From: Castor canadensis
Lineage: Eukaryota > Chordata > Mammalia > Rodentia > Castoridae
Assembly: GCF_047511655.1 (NCBI RefSeq)
Contig: NC_133391.1
Span: 129,612,906-129,676,905, forward strand
Length of the DNA: 64,000 bases
Reading direction: 5' to 3'
Shown piece by piece: positions 22,700 through 36,292 of the stretch. How positions within the stretch are numbered: the first letter of the stretch is position 1; each line of letters begins with the position of its first letter. A program made the position numbers and the translations under genes. Below the pieces are notes generated by a model. It was not told where the DNA came from, did not search any database, and saw only the letters and a program-made list of their open reading frames with translations.

Positions 22700-24050
22700 T
22701 TATATACATTTCTCAAAATAAATAAGATCCATTTGAGAATCATCAGTGAAGGTAGAAACATTTAGCAAAAGAAAACAGGTGATACTGCTATAGAGAAGGT
22801 GGTAAAAATGGATGAGATGCAAATAAATTGAGAGTTGGCTAGACTGTCGTTTGTCTTCTGTCAAATAGGAAGTTAAGGCGTGCAAGGCAGACATAGACCT
22901 GAAGAAAGTAACTTAAGTGGAGAAAAGTCTGAGAGATACACTCTGGTGGTTGGGCACAGTCTGCAGATCCTGGGAGGGAAGATTGCCAAACAGTGTTGAA
23001 AGTCCAGATGAGGTCAAAGATCTCAATCAACAGCTTCAATCAATACCTTTGTTAGAAGTGCTCAATAGGACCCTTCCTAGCGGAGCAGAGAAGGAGGATG
23101 GCTGGATTAATCTAGGGTTGGAGATTTCCAAAACAGAAGGGGCAGGAGAATAAAAGACTTAGAAGACATTGGGAGCATTGGCTGCCAGAATGTTTTAAGC
23201 AGTGAACCATGATCAGGGTCAGAAGTGACAAGTAAAAGATTGTTACATAATAAAAAGCCCTTCCCTTTATGGCTCAGGTCAATACCAGGGCCACCTAGCA
23301 GTGGTATGTCCTTCCTGTTTCTGTTCCAAGACTTAAAGGATTTTTAGTCCCTACTTGTCTTATTCGTCAGTGGAGGTCTTAAAAGAGTTTTCTCTGTTTA
23401 GCTGCATGAAATATTTGGCACAGATTTTCATGTGCCAACCTTCTCCAAATACTCTGTCTAAAGAAAATCTAAGCTGAAAATAAGATGTATAGCCAATGAA
23501 AGAGAAGAAGAGCTCTGTGAATGCCCACATGTACACTAAAGTGTACTTTTATACTTTTTAGAATCAGGAGACCTTAAGACTTTCTCAACTAAATTTCCAT
23601 GGAAGTTTCCATTTCCAAATGGTGAAGCCTTGAGTGTTAATTCTGGGTGCATAATACAAATCTTATCCCATTTCCCTCTGCTTCTTAACTGCAGAGGAAG
23701 CAAAGGAGAGTTCAGGAAAAGAACTGGGTAGCATTGCATGGCCACACTCAGACTTGGGCACTGTCGGTAGACCATGGGAAGATTGACATTGTTGAAAGCC
23801 CAGCTGAGGTTAGAGGTCAAGGATTTGTCAAAAGCCTCAGTCAGCACTGTGCTATGACCTTTGCTAGCAGGCCTTTGCTCAGAAGGACCATTAGTATTTG
23901 GGAACTTAAATATGAGAGAGCGAGGGAGAGGGGAATGTTGGCTCACCAGTGGAGATGTTGCAAGCTGAGAAAACTCAGCTTGCAAAGACATTGGAAACAT
24001 CAGGGACAAGACTGGGTGTGGAGTGGGGTTGGATGCTCAAGGGAATTGGA
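22700..24050 (-). repeat. LINE-2-like ancient repeat, antisense, continuation
   Basis: Two sub-blocks share wording: 'gttgaaagtccagatgagg' at about 22998 and 'gttgaaagcccagctgagg' at about 23791. Each is followed by similar purine-rich text. The 157-codon minus frame at 23536-24009 lies in this block and has no recognised domain. Confidence 0.35.
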
Positions 24051-24199
24051 TATGGGTAACAGACCAATGTAGGAGCTGATATCAAATGGCTATAAGCATC
24101 TCCATAAATAAGATGCAAAAGATATCTACCTTGAAAGAACAGGGATAAAAGTGACTAAAAACCAACATGAATTAATATCAAGAGATACCAGGAAGTGGG

Positions 24200-24590
24200 A
24201 AAGGGTAGGGAAAACCCAAATGACTAACAAGTACATGCATAGTTACACAGACACTAATAATTATAGAACAGCAAATGTAAATTAGTCACTTGAATTGGCA
24301 AATATTAGAAACTATATATTGCAAAGCATTGACAAGGAGAAATATGACCCATCAGGCATTGTCAATGGAGGCCCAGACTGGTACAACAATTGTAGAAAGT
24401 GATTGGGCAGAACTTATGAAATTACACAAGAGAATACTCTAACAAGCAATGTATCAAAGGAAGGTTATTTTAAAGTTTCATAAAAGATATCACTAAGGAT
24501 ATCATCAGGTGTTATTTGTGGTGGTGGAAAGTTGGAAGCAATAAATGTCTACCACTAAGTGTTTGTGAACAATGTGATAGATCGCCTGCC
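24200..24590 (+). repeat. Old LINE-1 3' fragment (L1M type)
   Basis: 'ggcccagactggtacaacaa', 'gattgggcagaacttatgaa' and 'gtggaaagttggaagcaataaatgtc' follow the ORF2-end segment of ancient L1s ('...ttggaaacaacctaaatgtcc'). No frame is left. Confidence 0.5.
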
Positions 24591-25055
24591 ACCAATAACT
24601 CGTGGCTTTTATCTTGACTGCCTGATCTTCCACCACCACAATCACAACCCAGATAGTGCAAGGAGAAAAAAGAAAAGAGGACACTTTTCTGCCCTGCAAA
24701 GGTGCAATTTTGAACTTGCACGTATCATTTTTGCTCATATCCCCACTGGCCAAGTTAAGTCATACAGTCATGTCTAGTGCCCAGCTACAAATTCCATAAT
24801 CACATAACGAGGATGGGAGCAGGGCCTGCCACTAACATGGAATGCAATAAGCATTAGCTAACTTTGTGGGATTGTGGGTGAAGACAGAGGAGGAAGGAAT
24901 GAGAGTGGGGATCAAAAAAAAGTGTCTTTGTGTGGCTTCATAATGATAATATATAATGCATTAATATTTATGATTGGCAGTCCTCTGGGCTTGAGGTTAA
25001 TTTTTAAAAACCAAAGAAAAGTAAAGAAGGAACACTGGAGTGAGAAACACAGAGA
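24591..25055. other. Unique sequence, no feature recognised
   Basis: Nothing supportable. Confidence 0.45.
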
Positions 25056-25059
25056 ACAA

Positions 25060-25130
25060 AGAGAAGGGGTGAGGGAAAGGGAGAGAGGAAGAAAGAGACA
25101 GAGACAAAAGAAGAAAGAAGGGAAGGGAAC
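25060..25130. repeat. GA-rich low-complexity tract
   Basis: Nearly pure purine on the plus strand, directly before an ID-type SINE. Confidence 0.8.
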
Positions 25131-25220
25131 TAGGGACATGGCTCAAGTGACAAGAGCAATTCCCTACCAAGAGGAAGGCCCTGAGTTCAATACTGAGTTC
25201 TGCCTCAGAAAAAAGGGAGA
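25127..25220 (+). mobile_element. ID-like (tRNA-derived) SINE monomer
   Basis: 'ctagggacatggctcaagtg' carries the A-box region and 'ggccctgagttcaatactg' the B-box region of the ID-like monomer. An A-rich tail follows. Confidence 0.75.
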
Positions 25221-25785
25221 GGCAGAGGAAAACACAGCGGAGGCTATGGTATGGCATCTGGGAGTTCTCAGGAGAGCCATAGCCTCTGCGTGTTTTTAGG
25301 TGTTCCCAGGCCTGGGAGGAAGTTTTTTTAATAGGTTCACAAAACCATCAAAAAGAATCAAGTTGGCCTCTAATGTCAAATGTCAGCTTGGCTACTGGTC
25401 ACAGAGAAATTCCCTTTTCCTAAGGACACAAGGAGCCAATACTGGGAACATTAAGGAGGCAGGCTTTTCCAAGGTTATGGATTGTGAACTACTGAAACAG
25501 CACTAGAAAACAGGGATGGGTGTTGGGGCAAGTCTTCAAGCTGTGATGTGCTCGGGAAGAAAGAAAGAAAGAAGAAGAAGCAGGCTCAGTAGTCGGGAGA
25601 CTGTTTGTTGACTTGGGTTAAGGATATAGCAAGTCTTATTTGACTTGTGCAAAGAACAAAGGACTCAATGATGACTATGCTATAGTTATTTTGAAAAAAC
25701 TAGAGTGAAAGTCATTAGTTTGCCAGCTAAGAAATGTGTATTATTGAAGTGAGTTATTTTGTATTTAGCTAACTGCTGTCAATAT
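25221..25785. other. Unique sequence, no feature recognised
   Basis: A short GAAA/GAA repeat lies at 25556-25580. Nothing else. Confidence 0.45.
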
Positions 25786-25791
25786 TCATGG

Positions 25792-26040
25792 TGGAATAGA
25801 AAGAGAATAAGAGGATAGTGTACAAATTATGCAGATGCAAGTTCACATTCTGGCTTTAGTACTATAGGTGTACAGACTTGAACGAGTCACTTAACCTTGT
25901 AGAACTTCCCTATCCTCATTAGTAAATGAATGCTAGTTGCCTAGTAGAGATACTTAAGATGTGGTAGGTCATCTGTCTAAAATGTCTTGCTTACAGAAGT
26001 GTAAGTTAGGTATCCAACAAATGTTAACACTATCTGAATA
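25792..26040 (+). repeat. MIR SINE
   Basis: 'gttcacattctggctttag', 'cagacttgaacgagtcactta', 'accttgtagaacttccctatcctcatt' and 'atccaacaaatgttaaca' follow the MIR consensus in order at low identity. Confidence 0.6.
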
Positions 26041-27015
26041 TTAGAATAAGTCTTTTCTAATATTATTTTTACTTGGTCATTTGATTAACATAGAATTTTG
26101 ATGTCTTTCTAGCCAATAAATTTTTGTATCTATAGAGAGAGACAGAAAAAGAGAAATAACACTCCTTCACTTAGTTCATTTACATATAAAATTTTCATCT
26201 CTTATTATATTCAGAATTTATTTTGGGGCAGTAATCTTGCCCATTGCTCAACCACGTCGATTATGGGAAACAAGGCCACATATTCTATGAAGAGCCTGAG
26301 GGCTGGCAGTTGGAGAGCACATGAACTCAAGTGATATGACTAGATAATTCATCAAGAGTCAGTTCAATGATTATGACATTAATTGAGAACTTTTGAGTAT
26401 CTTGAAGGAAAAAAACAGTCAATGGAACAAAGGTCTTGAACTCAGAGAAATCTCAGCAGTCCTGCTATTTTCTGGGAACACAAGCAAAAAGTAAAATAAG
26501 GGGCCACATGACAGCTCATTCAGCATCAAGCTTTGCCTAAGAAAGAGCCAAAAAGGAGCTTCATCTACCTCAAGGACCAAATTAATCACCACTGAGCTCA
26601 GATTTCAAATGCAATGATAGAGAAACCAGTAATTTTCAGTGAATGACTTTCAGCCTATACTTACAACCTACACTGAAAGGAAGCTAATAATAGCAGGGAG
26701 ATTTCTCCACTAGTTGGGATTTTCACAGGGTAATTATACCCTTGGAGGAGTAAAGGTATCATCTCTGTTTCTTGCTGTGTAAAACCATAGAACTGATTGC
26801 CTTTCAATTAGCACCCATGGCTGCGTCTGTGGCCCAGACTTGAGGTGGGTAAGTGAGAATATATTGCATGTAAAAGTATCCACATATTCTGTATCTTCCT
26901 ATCATAGACCTTGTATTTCTTAAGAGGATAATAATCACAGAAATCAGGGAATCCATTCACAAACTTTAAACTGCACCTATTCCAGCCCAGTAAGTTTTCA
27001 AGAAATTTTATACTG
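26041..27015. other. Unique sequence, no feature recognised
   Basis: No gene or repeat that I can name. Confidence 0.45.
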
Positions 27016-27038
27016 TCTATATATGTATGTATACATAG

Positions 27039-27073
<35 letters not shown>

Positions 27074-27131
27074 GACATATGCATACATACCTAAAGGAAG
27101 ATCTCTCTCTTTCTCTCTCTCTCTCCCCTCT
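27016..27131. repeat. (AT)n and (CT)n microsatellites
   Basis: A TATG/TACA region leads into about 14 AT units (27043-27070). After a gap come CT units (about 27102-27130). Confidence 0.92.
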
Positions 27132-28185
27132 CTATCTTCCTATCTACCATTTTCTTTTAAAAGAATCTTCAAAGATTAGTAGGATAAAAACTTCTGTAGC
27201 TCATTTCCAGGGAAAAATTTGTCTCTAGATGAGTTTGTATTTGTACACAGTGAAAATTAAATTATTTCCTTTTTTTTTTTGCCTTGATTCTTAATTGTTC
27301 ACAGTTCCTTGGAACTTGGAAAGTCTACCTCTATCTGTTCTATATAACATGCTTTTTGCTCTTTAATTGTTCCCCTTACACAATGTTTAATTTCATGAGA
27401 TACTTAGGGTACTTCTGAATATCTAGATGTTTTAAGATCAAACCAACCTCCCATCCTTGGAGGAAACAAAGAAAATGCTCTTTGCTTTTCGGATCCAGAA
27501 TTTTTCCTCAAGTGCAAACTATTTCTTCCTCTGCAGGCTACTCTGTCCCTTCATACCATCCTGTCCTTGCTCGCATAATGACTTCAGTATGCCTAAATTA
27601 CACAGTCTCCACCCTGTCATCCTCTCCAGTCATTTCCCCCTCCACTTAATCCTCAAAGTGATGTCAGATTGACTTTCTTTGGGATAATTCAAGGTTTCCT
27701 CAGTTATCCACTGCTGTGGCTGAAAATTAAGGCTATCTTCCTCCACTCAGCATGAAATATCCATCACAAGTGGGTAAGTCAAATTCAAGGGCCATGTGAC
27801 CAGTTTCCTAGGACTTTACCTGGTTTCTCCTTCAGGAAAAATTAGGAATTCCTCCCCTTGGACCACATAGAGATAATTGAGATTTTATTCCCAAGGATTG
27901 TTTTCTTGTCCCCTAAATCTAAATCACAGGGCAAAGTCTCCAGGGGTTAGCACATTTATTACTGAAGTGAGTGACATACACTAACACTTCTGGTTTGTTT
28001 GACAGGAAAAAATGATTACAAATACCCCTAGGAGGAGATAGGGATAGAAAACATTTTTTGGTAGCACACACTCAGGAGCCCTTTCTGGTGTTCCTGACAG
28101 GAAGTTTGACTGGAGTCCCTGCTACTTTCTCTCTGCACTCTTGCCAGATCAGAGTGACAATTATCAAGCCATCATTGGTTGGTAT
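27132..28185. other. Unique sequence, no feature recognised
   Basis: A 10-base T-run lies near 27271. No gene signal. Confidence 0.45.
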
Positions 28186-28189
28186 ATTT

Positions 28190-28615
28190 GTTCCAGGGCT
28201 GCTGTAATAAAGTATGAAGAACTGAGTAATTTAGGACAGTATCCATTCATTCACTCTAAGGCCTGGGGTTGAGAAATTTGAATCAAGGTGTGCTCCATCT
28301 GAGGCTGTAGAAGAGAATCCTTCTTTTATCACCTAGCTTCTGTGGCTCTTGGCACTCTGTGGCATTCCTTGGTTTGTAGATGAGTCACTCAAATCTCTGC
28401 TTCTACTGTTTCTTCTCCCTGTGGCCTCACCTTTTTCCAAGGCATTCTTTTCTAAAGTTACTAATAACACTGAAGAAATAACCCCCTCACACACTCTAAT
28501 ATGATTTCATGTTAACTAATTACATCTTCAAAATCCTTTTTTTCCAAATATAAAGTCACATTCTGAGATATTAGGGATTAGGGCTTCAGCATATCATGAA
28601 GGGGGAGGGCATGAT
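28190..28615 (-). mobile_element. MaLR solo LTR (MLT1-like), antisense
   Basis: It reads 'ccagggctgctgtaataaag', 'gagaatccttcttttatcacc', 'cattccttggtttgtagatg', 'taactaattacatcttcaaa', 'aaatataaagtcacattctg' and 'attagggcttcagcatatc'. This is the full order of an MLT1-type LTR in reverse. No internal region is present. Confidence 0.7.
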
Positions 28616-30105
28616 TTAAGATTTAAGTAATAACGTTTGGGATCAATTTAACTTCATATCTCCCATGCCTTCAATCCTGAGAGAAGCATTTCAGCATCGA
28701 ATCCTGAGGGGAGGGGGTACATTATTGGGGTGGGATCAGTGGAGTTGTAAAGAGATAATGTCCTTTCCCCTCTGCTGTTCAGGTGGGAGAATCACGCTTG
28801 GCTCTTTGTCTGAACCACCATGTTTGTCTGCCAATTGGCACACACCACAGCGAGTGTCCTGACAAGGGCTCTGTCTGCGTTTGTAGAGTGAACAATTAGA
28901 GTTACAGTTGTACCATAAAAATACTTGCAGATCTGCCAGGAACACGAATGACAGGCATTTTCCACAAGAGTTTCTCTTTCTCTGTCAAGCCAGGAACACT
29001 TTTCTGAAAGCACCATAAAGGCAGTGAATTCCCTAGTTGTAAATCTCTCTGGAGGGAGTGTGATTTGCAATTAAGTGCCAAGGCTCTCTACCCAAGTTTC
29101 CTCCCCATGCCTCTTACCCTAGAGGGCATGGCCCAAGGTTGGCTTCAAGGGAGAAGCTGGGAATATGCTTCTGTCTGGAGACAGGACATTGGTGGGCCTG
29201 GAGAGCAAGAGGGGTGCCTGTCCTTGACTTGTAAGAGGCTGGGAAGGTGGGCAGGGCCAGTGTTGGCAGCTGGGAGCAGTTGGACTTCCGCCCAGGCCAG
29301 CTGCTGCTACTCCACTCCCTGATGGCAGCTGCCACATATTCCTTTGATGCAGCAAGGGCACTCAGATAGCCAAGAGCAAAACCAGAGGAGGTAGCCCAGG
29401 GTAGATAGCAGAGAGGCAAAGTGTATCAGAGGTGCCTTACCTTCTGTGCATTTCATACCTTGGCCCATCTCAGAGAAAACCTTGCTGGCTCCCAACTGGC
29501 TCTCGTACCTTATTCTAAGATGTAGACAAAGTAAATCTGAGGCCTTTTTTTAACTCCATTCTGCCAAAAGACAAAATTGCAACAAATTTAGTTTAATTGG
29601 GTTTTAATTGCTATTCATGAATATTTCATTCTATTAGAAAGAATGAGTGTTCCAGTGAGCTGAGCAGAGGATTTTGTCTTTACAGAGAGAAAAGACTGAG
29701 AAAACAGAAATAGAGACTGGAAAGGAGACTGGTTGTTTCAAAGTATTTTTCCTACAGTGATAAAACAGGGGCCTTCGTTGTCAGTTTGGGGCCCTTTTGA
29801 CTGATGGTCATGAGTCTCGTTTTTTCAGAAAGCTATCAGTTTACAGAATTCAATCTGATGACCTGGCACCTCACATGAATGAATCCATTCTGGTCTGGTT
29901 TGGTCTGCTGGGGCCTACTGCAGGAGACTAGAACAAAACCATGGCTTGACATAAATTTTATTTAATAATACTTGACATTCATCCCAAGAGTAGTCTTAAA
30001 AAACAATTTTCTCTAAAGTCTTAAACAAGATGGCAAAGTGGGTAGTGGAAAAGATTTTGTCATAAAACTACCATATATCTAAAAGTTGTTCCTCAAGAAC
30101 CATCT
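28616..30105. other. Repeat-poor sequence, no gene recognised
   Basis: Overlapping frames of 65-101 codons on both strands at 28665-29495 reflect higher GC and give no recognised domain. The absence of repeats makes the block a candidate for conserved non-coding sequence, but this cannot be judged from one genome. Confidence 0.4.
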
Positions 30106-30108
30106 CCT

Positions 30109-30458
30109 GGGTTGGGCACAGTGGCTCATACCTGTAATCACACCTACTCACTAGAGAGGCAGAGATAAGAGGGTTCATGGTTTGAGGCCAACCTGGGCCA
30201 GAAGTTAGTGAGATTCCATGTCAATCAACAAACCAGGTATGGTGTTTCACATCTGCAATCCCAGCTAGGTGGGGGGCATAGGTAGGAAGATTGTGGTCTG
30301 AGCCTGGCCCCTGGGAAAAAGGGCTTGTGCCATGGCTCAGTGGTAGATGGTAGATGGTAGATCATTTGCCACTTGTAATCATTTGCCAGTGAGCAGAAGG
30401 CCTGAGTTAAAACCTTAGTACCACTAACCAAAAAATAAAAAAAATAAATAAATAAAAG
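30109..30458 (+). mobile_element. Trimeric composite SINE (two B1-like + one ID-like)
   Basis: Monomer 1: 'gggcacagtggctcatacctg...gtttgaggccaacctgggcc'. Monomer 2: 'ccaggtatggtgtttcacatctg...gcctggcccctggg'. Monomer 3, ID-like: 'aagggcttgtgccatggctc...ggcctgagttaaaacc', then an AAAT-rich tail. Monomer 3 carries an unusual internal expansion at 30341-30388. Confidence 0.9.
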
Positions 30459-33400
30459 GAATTGTCTCCCAGTTGAATTCCTTGCCTCTAATTCCCTCTT
30501 CACTCCTTTGAGTCCTGTGGGTTTTAGATCTGTTCTTTCATACCTGGGGTGATTTTTTCAATTCCACAGGATTTCCCTTCTGGACCCTTTAGCTCTGTAT
30601 CCTCAGAACAAAGTGAAAAGGTCTCCATGTAGATGGCTGGTGGAGGAAATGTTCAACCACATAACTGGTGCTGTTTTTCATTACTGTTTATTTCCAAAGA
30701 AAATTGAGTATATTTTATACCTCAATATTGAAGTATATACTACAAGGTGAATCTTTTATACTGGAATTCCAGTTCTGTCACAGATCCCGGGGAAGGAGGA
30801 AGTGTCAGTGGCCATTGTCAGCAGGATGAGGAGGGGCAAGTAAGAAGTGAGTCTGGTAGAGAGGTTGCCTGTCCCCTCCCAGGGAAGCCATGGTGCCGAG
30901 TGATGGCTCTGCCTCACTCCTGGAGTTTCTTGTTGAGGGCTCTAACTCTCTGCCTTCCCACACCCTGCACACAGGGTGACTCAAGGAACCCAGTTTTAGG
31001 TTAGATTTTATCTCTCAAGAGATTCAAATTGATAGCAGTTAGCTATAGTTGAAGGCACGGTTCTGCCAGGCTAGGCTGTAAACATGGATCATCATCTCCC
31101 CAAAATATCCCATTTTAATTGTATTTCACTTCATCTGCAGGCAATAGAAATGAATCACTGAAAACTCGTGCATTTAGCACCTTGTTATAGCCTCCATGAG
31201 GTAAAATCCCTCAAGTGAATTTGTTTTTCCGTACTTGCTCTCCAAATTTACCTCAGAGTTCGAAACTGTTCCACTCCTACACATCTTGCCATATGTTTGT
31301 AAATTCTCAAATTGTTTAAAAGGCTCAGCATGTATGGCTCTAACATATAGCTTTGGGACAGTGGAGGAGTGAGGGAGTGAGGAGCTGGGTGGGTGGAAGA
31401 TAAAAGAGAACACACTGTATTCATGAGCACCAAGTGTCACCAACCCCAGAACTCGCCTCAACATCTGGAAGGCTCAATACAAAACGGAGAGAGTTCAAAC
31501 CCAAGTAACTAGTAACAGAGGCTTTCTCTCAAACACAGATGAGCTCACCCTTAAGTGTGGGCACTTAGAAAGTCATTCCCCAAAGTGTGACACTTTGATA
31601 CACTCAGCCAGAGAACCAATCTCAGAAGCTAAGTCTCTCTGACCTTCTGTCTCCTATCTGTCCATCCTCTTTGGTATTCTTTTCTGAAGGACAGGGAGAA
31701 CTTTCTTTGAAGTTCTCTTATTAACCTACAGACTAGATTTGCAAAGGAGAAACACAGTTGCCTTTAAACCTTCTTATTGAAATTTCATTCATCAAGGAAG
31801 ATAATACTCATGACACAGAGTAAAAGGCTAAAAAAGCAAACACCACAACTAGAACCCACAGGAACCTTGTCTTAGGCTCAATCACTTCATTTAAAAATCA
31901 GTTATTATCCTCTAAGTTTATCTATAATCAACTCAATTTCCCACTTCACTACAAAGAAAGTATTTAAGCTTCAACCACCTGGCCCCTTCTTTGAGCTTCA
32001 TATTTTACGTGACTCCCATGTACATATGCACATTAATGAATTTGTTAATCTTTTCTCTTGTTAGTTTGTCTGTTTTTTACAGAGGTGTTGGGATGACCTC
32101 TTAAGATGGATAAGAAAGGGGTTACTTCCTTTGAACCCTACATCAGCAATGTTTGGTGCTATAGCACTCGGGTGAGAATGTGTGATAGGAGAAAAGAGTT
32201 ACAAAGTGGGCAAAACCCACCATTACTTCTAGTTCTTATGTTTATTGTAGATAGTTTTATTTTGCACAAATTTCCTTTCATTCTAATTCACTTTAGTTGG
32301 TGAGGTCTACTGTTCTTGTCTTAGTGGCAAGACACCTAAAGATAATTTTATCCTTAATTATTGAATGGCACTATTATCCATAGCCTCCAGCCTCGTTCTT
32401 ATCTCGGAAAGACTTTTTTAGAAGATGCTGACAATGAGGTGAACTAGCCAGAGACTAGCTGAAAAGAATTTTACATCCAAATGGACTGGTAAGCAAGGGA
32501 AGACTGGATTAGTAGTTTCTCGGGTACAGAAGCAACTATGGTCATAGATTTCCCCAGGATCCTGGGAGTACAGTGGTATCCTGGGCACTGTTCCAGACAC
32601 ATAGATACAGCTACTCTTACTTGAATTCTGGACTTCCAGGTAGAGTCTGGCTCTGCTGAGAGTTCTATGGCTGGGCCACCATCCTTAAGACTGTGTACTG
32701 AAGATCTCACCCTTACCACCTATACCGTCAGACCCCCTCTGAGAACACTACTGACTTTGAAGACACAAGACTATGATTGAAACAAGAAACCGTTTGCTAC
32801 AAATGCATCTTTCTTGTATTGTATTTTAGGATCAGCAAAACTACCTAAATGGTTTGTTTTGTAGCATATGTAAAATATTACTTTTACAAAAAAGATTTAA
32901 GGGAATACATATAAGATCGCTTAGATCTTAATTCCCTAAATTGTACTATAGAGGCCCAAAATAAACAGGTTGGTCAATTTTAGATTCTAGCTGTATGTCC
33001 TTCCCACGGTCAGCTTGAAAAGTGAAGGTAAGTTCTCCTACAAGTATCAAGTTAGATGTCTGCATAAGTTAGGTCACCAAAGCTGATTCTGCCATGAGTT
33101 TGAGTAAAAGTCCTATTAAATGGAGGTACTTTATACATAGAAATTCACCATTCAATTGCTATATTGTACTCCAACATCAATGAGTCATCTCATTAACTGC
33201 TGGTTTGAAGAAGATGCAAAGAGCATAATATGAGAGGTTCAACCTGTATCCTCTCAGGACAGGGAAAATACAGGACCTTCAATTCCATGGTAGGACTAGG
33301 AGGTCATCTCTTAGGGGATGGCACATTTGGGACAAGAAATTTGTGTATGTAAGTATATGTGTATATGTCTTATAGATCTTCTAACTTCAAGTCTAGCTGT

Positions 33401-33500
33401 AACCTCCACAAGTGAGCAGGTAGAGTAGCTTCTACCACCAGATTTCCTTTTATGAGCTTAACACTTTACATACCATACATATAATATTAGACATTTTAAA
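30459..33500. other. Repeat-poor sequence, no gene recognised
   Basis: The frames at 30747-31004 (85 codons) and 31174-31464 (96 codons) show no domain. No repeat that I can name. An A-rich tract lies at about 33512-33533. Confidence 0.4.
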
Positions 33501-33534
33501 TTAAGGCAACCTAAAAAAAAAAGAAAAAGAAAAA

Positions 33535-36292
33535 CACCTTAACACCTTTCTTGGTGTCTGACTCAGAGACACAGTGGAAAATTAAAAAACAAGATACAAA
33601 CTCAACTGAACTGAATTTGAATACTCACCAAGCTCTTTATCCTCCACTGTCACATCTTAAAAGATGACAAACGATTTCAGTTCGTCAATGAACTGAGTAA
33701 TGCCAGTGCTTGAAACTGCTGTTCAAATGACTTGAATTCACAAGAAAAAGATAAAAACAGTTTAATTCAGTGTGTTCTAGGAAAATAAAAGTGCTCATCT
33801 GTTTGGGAGGAGGAAGGCATTAACAATTTTATTACAGAGAATTCTATGACTCCACAGATCTGGCTGTGGCTCTTGCCCTGAATTCTGCTTAGGAAAATAG
33901 ACCATTATTCTATGCCCAGTCAGTATCCTGGGCCTTTGCCTACACCCACAGCAAGCCGGCACCTGGATCACTGGCCAGATACTCACTAGCTGAGCTCCTT
34001 GCTGTGGAAGGCGCCAATACTGAGCCTGAGAGGCAAAGATGGTTTGCCTTGGTTATTCTTAATGCTTCCTGGATCGAAACTTCAAACTCTCTTTTGACTT
34101 CATTAATAATAAAGAAGGAAAGAGTGGCTGTCTGCTCTGGAGTTTGATGATGCTGGTGAGTTTTATTTTTGTACTTCAGGATTTCTTGTTCCTTCGTCAC
34201 TCAGGAAAGCTATTAGGTAACACCGGAAGACGTTGATGTAAACCTAATCCCTGTCTACTGATCTTAGATATGAGCAGTTTGAAGTATTCTCCAAGGCATC
34301 AGCAAAGGGCGAGGAGCCAGGTTTCCACTCAACCACTCAGAACCACATGGCTGAGTCACAGCTCAGAGGAGGGGAAGGTCGCTGTAAGTCTGGGGATAAG
34401 GAGCAGAGCTAACACAGGACTTACAGGCTCCCATTTGGGGCCCCAGTTTACCAGCTCCCAGGCCAAGAATCCATGACATGAAATGCAAAAAAATCCCATC
34501 TGCAGAGAAAGCACAGGCCCCCTAACCCAGCCAGTTTGAACCAACCTACATTTTGGGATTCAAAGTCTTGCAGTTTATAGACCAACTACCCCTTAAAATC
34601 AGTGTGGGAAACAGGAGGAGGAATTGATTAAAACCAGGTGACAGAAGGGTTTGACATTGAAAAATGCTTTGATAAGATCGGTTGAAATATCCCAGGGATC
34701 AAAATAGCCTATTTTGAATAGCCTTGTCAGCACACACAGGGCACTTACCTTAGTCTGGGGAATTTTAACATTTGCTTTCTGAAGAAGGGCAGAGTATCCT
34801 GAGGGTACGTGAATGACGTATATTTCAGCCCTATTATTTCAGGTTTTGTTACATTGGCCTACATTTACTGTGGCCAGACCACAAATGTTTCTTAATGACA
34901 CTGACTTAGCTAGTGGATAAAGGCACACAACATAAATAACTCTTCCAATATAGTTCTAATTTTCCTGTCCAGGACTATTGAAGATACTTTTTTACCATCA
35001 TACTCTGCTGGTAGAATCTGAGCACAGCAGATTCTTCTCAATCCAAGCACCTACATAGTTCACACTCAGTCTCCTATAGGAGATTATGTCCTCTTACCTC
35101 TTAGTGGGGATCCCATTGGCATTGGAGGGAGAGATTAGGATGATTTAATTTATTGTATACACTTGTTTTCCCTTGCAATAAGGGATGATTATCAGCATGT
35201 CTGCCTCCTTACACCATACACATTTCTAGAAGCCCTTTTGGGAGGAAGTACTATTAAGAAACTACACAAAACAGAAATCAGTGAGTGATAAAAATGTAAG
35301 TCTCTTGAACAGTTAGTCTACTATGATGAGTCAAAGTGTCAGGACACCACGGTCATTTTGCATGAAGCCTCTTCCAAGGAAGCATTGTTAAAGCTCAGGA
35401 CTTCTGTACCACACAGTTCCCCACGAATGTTCTTCTTTGTGGCCTCAGAGAAAGGGAAGACAGAGTAGATGAATAGAGTTAATACACAAACCACAGGCTG
35501 CTGTGTGACCTTGGTTTCTCAGTGAATTCCAAGTCTCTGGTTCCACATGGGTCTCCTGAGACCCCACTGTGCTCGCTGCTGTTGGATTTCACAGGATTGC
35601 CCCAGCCTTTATTTAAGTCTCCTTTCCCCCTTTGTTGTTTTGGCTTAAACTTCTTTACATTGTTTCACTTATTTTCAACCAGAAATAATTAACTCAGAAC
35701 TTAAACTTGAAAGGATAATTAATAATGCATGATGCCCATAAAACAAATCATAAACACAGCCAGGTCACTGAAGAAATGTCATGCATATGGTGACCAGGTT
35801 TACTTAGAAGTCTTGGTTCACCAGCATTGTCCTCTTTCATATCCAACAATTTCAGTTTGATAGTAAATTATATTTAAGGTAGATTCACACGTTTCAAGGT
35901 AGACAGCAAAGTCTTCATGGAGGAAGTTGAGTTTAACAGAAAGAAAGACTTCAGAATAAAGGAAAAGGAAATGCTTTGTCTAAAAGATTCTCCCTTAGAT
36001 CTGGCTCTCAATAGGGGCACCAGAGCATGGTTCAAAATGAAGTATGGCTTTTAGCTGTTACCCTCACCCCCAAGCATTTATGTTGATGAATAAAACATGG
36101 AATAATATTGCCCTATTATGTTCTTCTTCCCTGGAAAGCAAGAACATTAAAATCTGTTATTGGTACCCACAGAGCAACTACATCTGGTTTTGCAGAATGG
36201 CAAATGTTTAGGTTTTATAATTTAGTAAGAGGAACACTGTCTAATCACAGCACTTTGATAGCATCCTGTATTTGATTCCTTTCCTATTGCAG
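33535..36292. other. Repeat-poor sequence upstream of the candidate exon
   Basis: Nothing supportable. A minus-strand frame of 86 codons at 33940-34200 has no recognised domain. Confidence 0.4.

Noticed and set aside
23536..24009. 157-codon minus-strand open frame, the longest in the window
   Set aside because: No recognised domain, no splice context, and it lies in repeat-like text that is purine-biased on the other strand, which lengthens frames by chance.
24874..25299. 141-codon frame rich in E, R and K
   Set aside because: It crosses a GA-rich tract and an ID SINE, which explains its composition.
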